The notes under the pieces: generated by a model | Database searches by the model: none | What the model was told of the DNA's origin: nothing | The model's input: the letters and a program-made list of their open reading frames with translations, nothing else | Assembly (NCBI GenBank): GCA_023055505.1 | Contig: JALIRH010000002.1 | Location: 17,938,937-18,002,936 of the forward strand | Length of the DNA: 64,000 bases | Source of the DNA: Callipepla californica brunnescens | Taxonomy: Eukaryota; Chordata; Aves; Galliformes; Odontophoridae | Direction: 5' to 3' | Position numbers and translations under genes: made by a program | Shown here: piece by piece, positions 13,018 through 26,503 of the stretch | How positions within the stretch are numbered: position 1 is the first letter of the stretch | How the letters are laid out: each line of letters opens with the position of its first letter

Positions 13018-14978
13018 GACACTTTGTATTGTACTAACTCTGTATGTAAAAGAATTACAGAAATAATAAAAGGTGGCAGGGATGAACTTCTCTTTAAGAA
13101 ATCACTTGTGGCCCACAAAATTGAAATCAATTTACAGTGTAAGCAGAGTAGATGTTCTAAAAAGTACTTTGAAAGAGATTCCTTTCCTGTCCCAAACAAG
13201 AAGGGATCTTAATTCCAAAAGAGATTCTACTCTATATTTATCATGTAAAGCTATATTTTCAAACTGAGAATAATATGTAATACACAAGGATCCAAGAAGC
13301 AAATATATCCCCAGGACACTAGATAAAATCCTTCCTTACAGAATCCGAGTCTCAGTAGGAAGGTATATATCATCAGGCACCAGAGGACTTCTCCTTTCAA
13401 TAGCTTATAATGTGCCTTCAGCTAAAGTTTCCAGAACATCATTAGGTGTCCAACTATTGCCCTGGGAGCCATAATACTAAATCATCCTTCATTGAAAAGC
13501 AAGATTTCTACCTTAAACCTGAAGACTTCCTAAGTCCTTCATTTTCCTCCTCATTTCCAGACAGACATGATTATTAACTTCATTGACTAACACATTTTGT
13601 ATCAATATTATTGAATAGATCTCTAATCAAGTTCCACTACAAATCTTTCCAAAAGCATTTACTACTTTATTCATTCTTCATGGCAGCAGTTATTTATTGC
13701 ACAGATGGGAATTATAATAAACAAACAGGGTTTGTTTTCAAGATGGAAACTTTTTTGAAAACTAAGCTTTCAGAAATTTCAGATACAAGTAGGTACTGAA
13801 ATGTCCAACTGGTCTACAAGTACTCTTACATGGTAGACAACTTACTGTATATCTTGCAAGATGACAGCAAGTACAGAGAAAAATAAATTTAAAAACAATG
13901 TACATAAAGAACAGTTATGGTCTTTGAGAAGCCTGAAGAGAAATGAATTGAAAAAGCGCTTCTTATCTGTTAAATAATATTTCTTTAACTCTTTTGTGGA
14001 TAGGTACAATCTTATAATGCTATGCACTTAAACTCCCAGTTAATGTAACTATCTCAGAATATTATGATATGGAGCATTTTAATTCTTCTCACCATCTAGT
14101 GCACGGACACAAAAACTGCTAACTACTTTTAATACATACATATCAGAAAACAATAAATAAGGGGTCCACACAGAACACAGCAACTATGCAAGCTTATTTG
14201 TGAGCCTACACAGGCATAAGCTTCTGTGAGTTAGTGTGTGTTACCACAAACGCACATACACACCCACATGCGATGACCAAATAAATTCAAAGATTCTTGG
14301 AAATAGTTTTCCACTTTTTTTTCCTGCATAAATTATCTTTAAGAATAATAAAAGATTTTCGCAGTGTCAGTTGACACTTGATATTATCCACTCAGTGAAA
14401 GATACCACAGAATCAGAGAGTAGTGAGCAGTTAAACTAGAGAAACAACACAGCATTGAGGAAACAGATTTTCACCAAACATTCTTATGTATCTATCTCTA
14501 TTAGCACACTGTAGACATTCATTCTACTTTCAGACATTTTCAGAATATCTACTGGGAAAATGAAACTTGTGAATCAAGAATATCAAACTCCACAAAGTAA
14601 AATTGTAAGAGACATTCCATTTGTAAATTTAACCACATGAAAATATTAAAAAAAGCCAATAGGCCACGGCATTGCTTTAGTAACATATCTTATTATACTC
14701 AGGTCACTTTATAAAGCACATTGTAGAAGAACAAGATAACTTGCTCAAGCTCATAATCTGAACCAGGCTTTCTTATAAAAAAACCACATTGTATTGTACA
14801 GTATTCAATAATACCATTAGTAATAATTCAAATTCTCAAAAGTAACCATAAATGACGAGATTCCTAACTGCAACAAATGAACATACAAATGCTGCCAGAT
14901 GTCCATCTACAAGAATTCAACATATTTTACACATTAATCCAAGCAAACTATGTTCCATGGATGAAACTAACAACCTAC

Positions 14979-15132
14979 TTTGTAACCTCCGTGTGGGACT
15001 CTCGCCATGGAGCTGTCTTCGTGGCAAATATGGTGAGGGATGGGGAAGTGGCAATGAAGAGACATCGTGTGTTTGAAGTTTGTACCAGTGAGGTTCATCA
15101 TCTAGTAATGCTGTCTCTAACTCAATAAGAAT
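14979..15132 (-). CDS. RIMS2: RIMS2 exon: end of C2A and start of central linker
   Basis: This 154-nt exon (51 codons plus one base) begins ILIELETALLDDEPHWYKLQ, the last C2A strands, and continues through LPLPHPSPYLPRRQLHGESP to TRRLQ. The second half opens the long Pro/Arg-rich linker between C2A and C2B. The acceptor is TTTTAG and the donor GTAGGT. It exits with the first A of an Arg codon completed by GG of the next exon. The conserved ending SPTRRLQ+R+SKRISDSE shows that nothing obligatory lies between this exon and 1740. Confidence 0.95.
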
Positions 15133-15670
15133 CTAAAACAGAAAAAAATGATTAAAGTAGGAAACCATTATATAACAGTAATTTAAAAAAGGCATGTTCA
15201 TTCATTTTATTCTATAATTCCTTTCCTGTTAAGAACTCCGTCTTTTAAGTTAATGCATTTACCTTGTGAAAGTTTTGTTAAAATCCGGCATTTCATAAGA
15301 AGGCAGTTTCTGTGCCTTTACTATACTAGATACACCAAAAACCTCTATTATCTTACAAGAATCTTAACAGTATTCAAACAACTTATAGACAGTTAGTCAG
15401 CTGTTAAAATAAAACTGTGTAATTAATACGAATTTTATTTAACATTGCTCAAAGAAATTGAGAAACTGTGAGCATCCTGTTATTAAAACAGAAGAAATAC
15501 AGAAAGAATCTATTATCAGTACTGTGTGCCAAGTGCAACCCAATTAAATAACGACAAACAATTTTAAACATTCTCTTTTCAAATTTTAATTATTTTATTA
15601 AAAATGCTGCATCTTGAATATGAACATGTGAACTAAGGTATTCCTGTAATAAGTACCAATAATTGTATAC

Positions 15671-15842
15671 CTCTCCTAAAAATTCACTTTCTTCCTCCCG
15701 AACTCGTGCTTGGTCCCATAGGGTAATTTCTAACATTCGTTCTCTAAACTCTCTCCGATGAACTGGAGAATAAATGAATGTCTGGTTCCACTTGGGTTCC
15801 AACGTTTTCTTTACTGTTTTTGTTCTTCTTTTATTTTTATCA
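15671..15842 (-). CDS. RIMS2: RIMS2 exon: middle of C2A domain
   Basis: This 172-nt exon completes Ser (AG+T), then begins DKNKRRTKTVKKTLEPKWNQ and ends EEESEFLGE in phase 0. It covers the polybasic strand KNKRRTKTVKK, which in C2 domains contacts acidic phospholipid such as PIP2, then the NQTFIYSPV strand and the third loop, WDQARVREEESEF. That loop lacks the paired Asp pattern of calcium-binding C2 domains. The acceptor is TTTTGCAG and the donor GTATAC. SPVHRREF is the RIM2 form. Confidence 0.96.
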
Positions 15843-17542
15843 CTGCAAAAAAAAATCAAATACAAACTGTAATAATTGTATGGAAAGCAGCAAATCTTAA
15901 ATGGACAGCACACTGTATTGTGTTATGGAAATAACTCTGATAATGTATGTCAGAACTTGTTTTTGATACAATGAACTTCAGCATACATATTGGAGATAAT
16001 TTGTAACTTGATACTAAACTCTGAAGTTAGCTGATTTCACAGTTTGCACATCAATTCCAATTTTAAGAAATTCCCTGAAAAAAGAAATGGTTTTGTATAT
16101 TTTTTTTTAAACAGTAAATATGGATTTTTCATAAATATAAGTATTTCTATAGATAGGATTCCCATGATCCATAGACCAATAGTACTACACGTGTGCAGAC
16201 AACACTGGACACAGCAAAAAACTGCATGTCAGACAAGTGAGCCAGCTAAGACACCAGAAACCTTGGGAATAAGTTACATTTATTCTTCCAGCAACACCAG
16301 CAGGAACAGTGCTCTCAATACAGCTTCCAAGAGAATCATTCAGGTCACCAGGTTGAAGGCAGAATTCCACCATGAGGCAAGCCTGACTTTTTGGAGCCTT
16401 ACACAAGGCTACATGGGAATCCCAGCTCAGGCCCAAGGGTGTTTGTTGAAAGCAATGTGTTTTCAAGAATATTTCCATTGAAAGAATTCATATTTCCTGA
16501 CAAAAATGACTTTCATTAGAAAATACCCACACTCTTTCTATTTACAATATCAAGAAGAGTTCTCATCATAATGCTTACCTTTAAACCTGCTGATTGATGC
16601 ATATGCAGCTGTGGTATTAAAATTAATCTGGCAATGAAGTAGTTGCATACTTAGGAAGTACTTGCAATTGTAATATAGCTCCTATATTTATGAACAGTTA
16701 CTTAGAAACTAGGTCAACACATTAACTAAGAAATAATGTTTTTAGACACATTATTAAAGCAAATAATTCAATTATTTCTATTACAATAAAAAAGTGTTTA
16801 CCCTTGAAAACTGAAACAAGTTACACTGGACAAGCATTTCGATTCAAATCTGTTTAATCAAAGTGAGTTCTGTATTTTCATCTAATTAAATACTTGACTT
16901 ATTTAAGCGTATTTTACCTCTAGCACGTTTTCTTCTCCTACACAAGAAATACATTTTGCTTACTCAGCTTCTACTTCTAAGGAAAATAAAATGAATTTTC
17001 CTGCCATATGACTACTCGCTGATTCTTATATATGCAATAGAGAGCACAGAACAATTTCAAAAAGTTCTGAACATTTCACATAAATAGAAAGAAGATGAAA
17101 TAATTCTTGTCAAACACCAATTCTTATTGAAAAAATAAATCTATGGGTTTCAGATGAAAAATTTTTGTTCTGTTTTGAATGGGAAAAAAAATCAAACAGC
17201 CCAACTGATCAGTCTACAAATCTGTGAACCTGTCTTTTAAGCATTTTCTTTGCACTAGGCAGGAATAACTGTTGTAGGAAATAGAGGTATTATAAAACAC
17301 TAACATGCTTTGCAAGTAAGTTTATCATTCAATGCTGTATGCCTGTTTCTACTTTTCTAATCAGTATTTAATAAATTAGTGAAAGGCAGCTAATATTCAG
17401 TGTCCAAAGACACAGCACTGACCTGCTGTTACATAGCACGCTTATTTATCAAACTTCAAACTGCATTATGTTTTCATAATTGTGTGACAGGTAAGCTCAG
17501 CTAATTCTTATACAAACATTTTTGTCTTTCTATTCACCTCAC
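15843..17542 (-). other. RIMS2: RIMS2 intron within C2A (1.7 kb)
   Basis: AT-rich intron splitting the C2A domain. Overlapping frames on both strands at about 16044-16481 show no protein-family features. The smaller neighbouring intron 15133-15670 is likewise featureless. Confidence 0.8.
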
Positions 17543-17673
17543 CTTCTGTCTGGAAGAAAGTAAATTTTGACATAAGGATTCCTTGGCCTCCCATCTTCCC
17601 TTGAAGGAAGATCCTTTGCTCCCAGTATTGTCACTATTAACTGATGACCAACCTTGTCGTACCACAGTTTTAT
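17543..17673 (-). CDS. RIMS2: RIMS2 exon: first part of C2A domain
   Basis: This 131-nt exon (43 codons plus two bases) begins IKLWYDKVGHQLIVTILGAK and ends YVKIYFLPDR. It supplies the first strands and first loop of the C2A domain. The acceptor is ATTACAG and the donor GTGAGG; it exits after AG of a Ser codon. Where calcium-binding C2 domains have an Asp before PYVK, this exon has RNPYVK. That fits the known calcium-independent C2A of RIM proteins. ILGAKDLPSREDG is the RIM2 form (RIM1: VLQATDLPPRVDG). Confidence 0.96.
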
Positions 17674-20600
17674 CTGTAATGAGAAAATATTAATTAGTGG
17701 ACTCATTTCTAAAAGTATCATATTGATTATTAAATTAAATTTACTCATTAGCTTCTATTTATATTGGTTGCTTAAGCACTAAATATTGTGTACTAGTATG
17801 TAATAAAGAATAAAAATATATTCATATTGTAACAGCTTCAGAATGTACCTCATTAGTCATTTTTAGAACCTTGTATAATGATTACATTATTTCATACTTT
17901 TTTTTCTCATGGTTCTAGGGTGAGGATTATTGTTTCTTGGCAGTGTAATGCATTGCTTGGTAACGTAATGTATTACTTGCATTATTGATGTATAGTATTC
18001 ACATGTATACATTTCTAGGTATTTTATACACAATGAATGAATGAATGTTTATGTCCTGTTGTGCTGGAAAGAACATGGGATGAGGTCAGAAATATTCTGA
18101 ATCTCTAAATGTACTTCAAGATTATGCTGGTCTCAAACAAGCCCTCCAATGTTTTAAGAGAGAGAGGTTCAGTAGAACAACTCTCTTCCCAGTCCAACTC
18201 AGCAACAACAAGGCAAAAACTAATATTACTCATCTGTAGAAATCATTATTAAACAGTCTTAGACTTTGTCTAACAAAGATTTTCACTGTGTTAATTAAAT
18301 GCTGTTTTTTAGCTATTCTACTTTGAATAATACAGACGTATATATATCATTCAAGCAGAGGATACACCTACTTTAATGCACTGACTGTGGCAGGGGATAT
18401 GGTGCAGGCAGGACAAAGCAAAGCTTTTCAAACAGAAAGGGAGATATTCCATGGTGGTACCACTGAGATAGCATTAACTACAACTGACAGAGAAAGCTCT
18501 CTTCATGGCCAGTTTTGCATTTTAAGAAATTCCCTCCCTGAATTTATGGGAATGAGGGTAACGCCTGACTTCACACTTAACAGTGCAGAGTAAGTTTAGG
18601 CACAAATACACCCTACCTAACTTAAATACTGATAAACCCTAGCTAAATTAAGCATTAGAGGTAAGTGCATTTTCTGTGGAGCATCATTTCAGATACAGGA
18701 TCTTCATCCACTGTTTTAGCTTCTCTTTTTCAGCACTTCGGTGATTAAGAGAAAGGTCTTGACACAATTCTCAAGGCTTCTGACCAATCAACAAGAGGCA
18801 CATTTAGCCCTCTGTTAATCCTATTTAAGGAAGTCATTGAGATGACAGTAAGATATACCAACTCATTTAGCGGTGGGACTGTACTTACACAAAATTTCTA
18901 CACCATTAAGGACCTTATAAATCCTGTAGACACCAATGAGCAGTATTTGGACTTCAGAAGAGGGTGGATAGAAATCCTCTACTATAATGCTATTGGCCCT
19001 TTTATTGACTTTGTATGTTTCTGGTACCAACAGTAAAAGGACTTTGCGACTACCGCAGCAGAAAGTGATATGAGAGAAATTAATAAGTTCCTAGATAAGT
19101 TTCTAGATGTTGTTCTTTCATGCCTGTAAAGCAAGTGAATTTGTCAATATTTCTCTAAATTATCTCTAAATAAATATGTGGACTACAGATCTGGTCTACA
19201 GATAACAAGTAGAAAGCTTAGCACCAACAATTTGAACGCACAGAGAAGATTTGGTGATGTATGCAATGCATGTCAGCTTGAATGTTCTCTGACACTAAAT
19301 AAATTCTCCTGCAAGGGATGCAGCAAACAACAGACCCATCTACTCTCAAGCACTGCCTAGTCCTACATACCAAGACGAGTTGCATCTTCATCTCCTGCCT
19401 TTTTCAGGGGAAAAACTATCCTTTCTTAAGCAGAACTCAATACAATTATGATCCAGATGCTATCATAAACTGAATGAAGTTAACATAATCCACACCTAGA
19501 TGCAAAAAAAAATGCAACTACTATTATTTACTCATATTTAGGTTAAATATTTCTTCACTATAGTAGTTTGACTGGACTTTTGCAGGAAGACTTCATCAAA
19601 ATGGTTCAGAGAATGAGACTAAGAGGAATGTTAAATCACCGAACACTATGTCTTTGAGATGCTCAGTGTTTTGCCATAAGAATACAAAATTTGCACTAAC
19701 ACACATATTATACTCTCCTATTAATACCCTGACAAAATTTGAAAACGAAGGAATATAATAGGTTTACTGTCACAGTAATTCCCAGTAATTGTTTATTGTC
19801 CGGGTCAGGAGATAGAATTATGGCCAAATGTTAATGCTCATCATACAGCAAAAACATTTGCAATCCAAGAATTAATTTGGATGAAAAGATGAGAAGGGAA
19901 GAAAGTAAGATTGTAAGAATGGATGAAGAATCTCTTGGAAAGGAGTTAGGGACTGCATTCTCATGGGTTTAGAAGAAGGAAGAGGGAACAGATAAGAAAC
20001 TTTATGACTGGAAAAGTAAAATATAATGTATGATTTTTGATGGAACACAGGAACATCTGAGTCACTGACATGAGGGACCAAAGAAGAGGGGAAAACTGGA
20101 TGAGAAAAACTGGATGAGGCAACAAAGAACACTCCAGGTCCATAACTGCCACAGAAGGCATTGCATAGTTGGACTGAGATTAAAGAAAATATGATAAGAA
20201 GTCAGGACAGGAAATTGCAAAAGAAAATGAGAAAGAAGGAGTTAGGGTAGCATAATGAGTATGAAAAATGGGTTTGGGTGTAGAACTGATCTTATTCTGG
20301 CTCCTTTGTGTATGCCTTATGACATAACATCCAGATGGATGGTATTTTCCTAAAAAAAGCTTTTTTTTCTACTTATGAGAAGAAAAAAGTCAATTAAGAC
20401 CTTTGCAGTCAGCTGCAGTCTGATTTCATCCCTCCTTCCTTCCCAGATGTCTTGTGTGTTGGAAGGTGGATATCTTAGTATTTACAAATTGCATGCTCTT
20501 CATTGTCTGGAAGTTTGGGCTGAGGCCCTGAAGCCTAATCTGAAGTACTACCAAGTGTTTGAATTGATTTCCAAAGTATATATTACATCTGAACAGCTCT

Positions 20601-21660
20601 TATGTCACTGAAAAATCAGAAGTTGGTTGCCTCAGATTTTAATGATAAAGTCTCAATTCTTAACTGACAAACGCAGAACAATCTTACTACATCTCAGATA
20701 ACATTATATGAATTTTATATTGAGAAATAAACCATGTGTATGACAGGAAAGCTGGTGAGAAAATGATTTGTTTTCTTCAAAGCATTGTTGATCAGTTTGT
20801 AGAAAAGATTCTTAATGCCAGAGATTGAAGAACATTGAATCATTCAATTCATGGGGAGAAAGACTCACAAGAATGCACAGGTACTGTGATACTCAGCACC
20901 AGACTTAAGCAGCTTACTAACTGAGGAGAATCTACAAACCTTCAAGTAAAAGGTTAGACCATCGAAGAAACTTTGACAGATGCAATCCTTATCTAAGAGG
21001 GAGAAAGGGAATGCCAAAATTACAGCACAGAAAATACTTCACAAGAAAACCAAGATGGCTGATGGGCCTATGCAAATGTGGAGGCTAACGCCTGTAAGAA
21101 ACATTTTAAATAGGATTTCACCAACCTAGATAATTTAGGATTTCAGCAACTAAAAATCTAGTCAGAAAGTGATTCAATCTGAAGGCTTTCTAGAGATCTC
21201 TTTCCTTAATGCTGAAGTCCTGGAAACATAATTAGCCACACACATGCTCACACACTGTCCTTCCCTAGGCACATGTGCAATTAATGCTTGACTAAATGTC
21301 TGTTGTAAGATACATTCAGGCAAACAGGTATATGAACATAATGACCCCTGAAACTGTTAGATGGTCTGTCATCCATAGAGTTCAGCATCTGTTGAACTCC
21401 TGGAGATGGGCTTCCAGGTAGGAGCATCTGACGTACAAAGCAAAATTAACAAGAACACTTACGCAGACAGATGATGAAGGTACTCCTTAAGGGTAGGAAA
21501 GTGGTGAGGGACAGGGCTGAGAGTCTGATCCTAGGTTCAAGTATTTATCCAATACTGATACAATGCCAGATCAATGCACATTCTAGTTGACAGGTCTGGA
21601 ATCTGATACACTCAAATTAAGCTTCTTTTCCCATCACCAGATCAAACACTTGCATTTGTG

Positions 21661-22187
21661 TGTCATGATTTTATGATTTTTGGTATTGGTACTCCACATC
21701 ATAACATCATGTAGTGCATTGAGAATTAAAGAGTTAATGCTCCATCTCCATGCATCATCAATAGTTATGGGTATACTTGTCTTAGAAGAGAAGAACTACA
21801 TTCCCCAGAGGACTTTGCGTTGCTTTGTATTTTTACATTTTCCTGCTCAGAAGGAAAGATAAAAACTGTTTGCGTGTCACAAGGCACTCTTTTTCCTCTG
21901 GGGATCAACCCAGCAGCGGGTGCTCAGTGCTGTCTCACCTTCAGCGTAAGGCCTTCAGTTTATTGAACACTCTCTTGCTCATTTTATTTGATTTATTAGC
22001 TTTAATTCCAATTATATTGTATTATTCTGCTTTCCGATATCTTGTTTAGTAAATTAGCTTTCCTCCTCGGATTGTTGCTGCTGTTTTGTTTTTAGTCCCA
22101 TCTCCCTTTTCCCTTTCCCCCTTCCCCAGTGCTCCCTCACACCAATTGTCGCAGAACCAGGCCAAACCAGCCCATAAAACACTGACA
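21661..22187 (+). mobile_element. Solo LTR of an avian endogenous retrovirus
   Basis: A roughly 525-bp block starts TGTCATGATTTTATGATTTT and contains the motif ACTACATTCCCCAGAGGACT. It has a TATA-like GATAAAAACT, a GGGATCAACCCAGCAGCGGG block, and a pyrimidine-rich tail running into CCAAACCAGCCCATAAAACA. This is the layout of chicken-type retroviral LTRs. There is no second LTR and no gag/pol reading frame nearby. The 3' border is uncertain and no target-site duplication was found. The family is not assigned. Confidence 0.7.
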
Positions 22188-24565
22188 CTGGCCACAAAAT
22201 ATCTCAGCTTCACATGAGACTTCATGTTCCAGAGAAGAAAAGGATACTAAAGGCATTTCTCTGAGAGATAGATTCTATTTCTTTAGCCTAAGAAGACTTT
22301 AAAACACAGATGTACATTTTCTGGAATGAGATTTCTACACAAAAAACATTATATAAAGGTTGACTATAGGTGTATTCTAAGAAACAAGGAAGCAGAAATC
22401 TATTACTGCCATTTGGTCTTCTGTAAGGTCAGAAGAAGACAGACATCTCGCTCTGGAGAGCTGACTCACACTCTGGAGTAACCTGTTTCCGAGTTATGGG
22501 GATATGTGCCCTCAATTTTGGCTGGATCATTCACTGTGGATATTGAGGAACCTACTTCTTTCCTTCAACTCTTTAAGTCTAAGATTCTCCAAAAGGCACC
22601 TCAAGCTAGTATAAAACTCTTATAAATTAATCAAACAAATTCTCTTTATTAGATTTCATCGTTTTTCTTTCAGATCTTGTCTTAACTAGAAACTTCTTAA
22701 TCAATGCACTGATTAAGATCAGAGTACCAGAAAAAAAAAAAGTAATCATGTAATTAGGATCTATACTCTAATAAATATGCATAAGGGAAAGCAATTATGA
22801 AAATCTAAATAATATTACTGTCATTTCCCATATTCTTTTTTCATGCATGCCTGACTGCTTGAATGCTTAACTGATTTGAACATGGTTTTGTGTACTCCAC
22901 ATACAGGTACATGACATCGTAAGTGACAACTTTAGATTTAAAAACAGCATATTTACATTTATACATTCTGTTCTATATTTTATATATTTATTTAGTTCTT
23001 CTTCATGAATCTCAAGGACAAGAGTGACAATTCATATCATTGGAAGTGAATGCCTGCCCTGCAGCCTGAATTCTACCACTCCAGCCAAGGGATTACTCAA
23101 ACACTGCTAGGTTTGAGAGGCAGCTGAAAAGGCATTTTTGTTCTTGTGTTTATTACGATATATCATGTAACCTACATAGCTGTTTATTAGGATAATACAT
23201 TGAAATCAAGATACTATCGTTCCTTTTTTTTCCCCTAATTATTCTGAAATAAGAGATACAACAGTAAGATATGCTACTAGAGAAAAAAATGTCTCAATTT
23301 ATCTCTAAAATGATCAAAACATTAGTTTATTTGGACTAAGTTTAAGTAGCCAAAGAAATTGCCCTGGGGTGCTGAAGTCTCTGGAGTAGCTTAAGGTGAG
23401 CTTTGGTTGCTTTTAAATCTACCTCTAACAAAAGCTGACTACTCTAACTGACTAAACCAAACTATTAGTTCTGTTTGGGCTGCTGCTGTACATGCTGGAA
23501 CAAATACAAGAAAAGACTGTTAAGTAGAATTGCTTCTGAGATCTGAGTGCAGAAAGTTGTGAAGGTATTTAGGCAGCCCTAATCTATACATATATGACAT
23601 ATTTCTTATTCAGTGGCTCCATTTTTATTTCAATAATGCCAAATAGATGCATGCATTTATATTTATATATGATTAGAGATACTGATGTTCTACACTATAG
23701 CAAAAAGAATGTCTGAAATTTTCAAAGTTAGAAGAAAAATAAAAAGTAGTTCAATGGCAACTATGGGTGGGTCAAAATGAGGCTGCACAAAATAAACGAT
23801 ACTGCAGGGATACCACAGATGATTCTCTATAAAGATATTGCAAAACATCATTCTGTAATAAAATTGTTTACATGTTAAAATCAATCTAAAAGTTGAAGAA
23901 ATAGATGTGCACATTTTCAAGTGTTATATAAGTAATAAGAGTTCAGGAGAAGGGTGTATGGATGGGGAAGATGAACTTGTATGTTTTTCTTTCCAGTAAA
24001 ACAAGGTTAATTTTTAATTCATCCAGTGATACAAGAGAGAGATAAAATGAACTGAATGATACAGAAGTGCAGAGGAGAAACTTGTGCTAGAATCTGGGAC
24101 ACATATCACTAGGATCAGTTTCAGATGAACAAGCAGAGAAGACAAGAGGAAGAAAAAAAGATGTGCGTTTCCTGTTAAGAGCAATGAAACAGAGGTATAA
24201 ACAGAAACACTGGAGATGCTCTTTCTTATTGAGAATTCTACAGACACAGGAATACCACAGCCCAGAATGTAAAGCATACTTCCTGACAAACACAAACAAC
24301 AGTTCAGAGCTCAGTGTAAACTAATTTCTCATGCCAAAAAGTAAACAGAGATCTGAACTACTACTGGACTGCTTTTAACACCCAAGTCAGCTTGTTTAAA
24401 GTTCACCGGACTTGCATTATATAACCTGCATTATAAAATTATATTAGATTAATCCATCTCAAGCTTCCATCAACCTCCCCTATGAGAAGCGGGCAGGCAG
24501 GGGATTTTGTTTCAGCCTATACTTACAGATGCTAGCATGGTTCTAAGTTCCTCAGGAACATTTTT

Positions 24566-24835
24566 CACAGATGCATATAATGGCTTGAGTTGGAAGGATA
24601 TGAACTAGTTCCAACCCCTAAACTTGCACAGGACTGCTTCCCCCAGATCAGACTGCTCAGAGCCCCATGCAGCCTGACCTTGAACACCTCCGGGGATGGG
24701 ACACCCATAGCTCCTCTGGGTAGCCTATGGCAAGGACTCACCTCCCTGTGAGTGAAAAATTTCTTCCTAACATCAAACCGAAATCTCCCCTTCTACTTTA
24801 AAGCTATTCCCCCTTGTCCTATTCCTATATTCAAC
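24566..24835 (-). mobile_element. CR1 LINE 3' fragment
   Basis: Read on the + strand it shows the reverse CR1 end: CACAGATGCATATAATGGCT, GAGTTGGAAGG, CAGCCTGACCTTGAACACCT, then TTCCCCCTTGTCCTATTCC. It is 5' truncated and without coding capacity. The upper border is approximate. Confidence 0.92.
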
Positions 24836-26503
24836 CTGAATAATTACCAAGTTCCGTAAAGAAGCTTCAGAGAGGCTCCCAGCATACATAAAAAGAACTG
24901 GAGCTAAAGAATGGTTTTATATCTACAACATCATGAGCAATCCCTCTTCCTGGACATTGCCATTTAAGCACTGAGCATGTTTGATTTTCTTTAATTGCTA
25001 CCATTTGAACAAAGTATATTTTTCATTAGAGTATATTAATCTAAGTAGAATTTACAATTTTTATAGCTATTACTTTATACAGTGTGACAAATACAAGACT
25101 GGTACAAGTTATTTGTGCGTTATTACATGAAACATGCAGGTTTCAAGCACTGGTTTCTTTTTTAATTGGACAGCTATCATATTATTTCTTATTTTGAACA
25201 TTTATAGAAAGAAAATAGATACTAACATTCCACTTATATAAAATAATTACCTCTATTTGTGACTGGATTTATACCCTCATTGATTTCATTACCACAAGTG
25301 AAAGCCAACTTCCTTAAACATGCTAAGGGATGTTTTAAAATTTTAATAAAAAGCATACTTACTATGTCAGTAAAACACATTAACATTTATTCATTTATTT
25401 AAAACAGTACCACTAAGATATTATTATTTTTAATCTTTTTTTTTTTTAAGATTTTTTATTTTCTATTTACACATTTAAGGACTACTTATGGAACTAAAAT
25501 AATGTGAAAAAAATGTTCTTTATTAAATCTGATTCATAACCAAATCAATTCCTACACTTCTACTTAGTATTTTTTTATATAAATTTATATGAACACTTTT
25601 TCCCACTTCAGAATGAGATTTATTTCATTCTCATCATTTAGATTCCCTCCTTTGCATCTCTCTTTGACAAACTGAGTAAACATAAGGAACATTTATACAG
25701 CTCCCACACAAAAGATTAACAACTCCATAATGATATTTTGTAAGAAAAGCAGATAATATTCTACATACAAGAAACTGAAAAACATGCAGCAAAGCAAGAT
25801 AAGCATTGTTAAATATTAGTAAAACCTACTTTTACATTAATCTAGAGTACCTTAGAAGTTTCCTAATGAAAAAAGGCAAACAACTTGTACCTAATAGAAT
25901 ACTGTAGCTAAATAATTCAGTAACACAAACTGAGAGTTCATTTTTTAGATAAACAGAGTTTGGGTTATTTTGATGCAGTTTGAAAATATAAGGACCAGGT
26001 TTCATCTATGAAAATTTTGCCTCTTTAAACAAGGTACAAATTTATTTGCCTGTCTTCCACTCAAGGCGCTACTATTACTTGGAAAATGCAAAAAAGGATG
26101 TGTTAAGTAATGGCAATGAATGATTTAAAGAGACATCAATCTTTATATAATGACCTCAAACATGAACAGCATAGAATTATTTATTGCATAAACAGTACAC
26201 GCTTTTTGTATGGGGATGCACAGTCATCAGGATTGTTGAAACCTGTATGAGTTAAGTAGTGCATAAACAGCAAAACAAAAACTAGTTGTCTCTTTAAATT
26301 GTAATTTAGTATTTAAACCCCATGCAGAACTTTTCAAGCTGCTCACAAAAGATGGCATGAAACTTGTTAATATGGCTTAAAGCAACACACTAATAATATG
26401 GGAAAACGGACTACAATGTAACGTTTTCCTACTATGCATTTTCCATAACAAACAAAAGAAAAAACCACAACTTTAGTTTCTGTCAGGCAGACGAAGTCTT
26501 TAC

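Larger units (their letters stand above)
1741..14978 (-). other. RIMS2: RIMS2 intron (13.2 kb)
   Basis: Intron between the C2A-ending exon and the acidic linker exon. It holds three CR1 fragments on the + strand (7478-7558, 11012-11430, 12748-13017). A 158-codon + strand frame at 2856-3332 has no recognisable domain and is judged fortuitous. No other exon was recognised. Confidence 0.8.
17674..26503 (-). other. RIMS2: RIMS2 intron downstream of the cassette exon (8.8 kb)
   Basis: Intron between the 48-nt cassette exon and the first C2A exon. It holds a solo LTR (21661-22187) and a minus-strand CR1 fragment (24566-24835). The rest is unassigned AT-rich sequence. Confidence 0.8.

Noticed and set aside
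16044..16481. 145-codon plus and 97-codon minus overlapping frames within the C2A intron
   Set aside because: There is no splice logic linking them to RIMS2, no domain, and the composition is typical of random intronic sequence.
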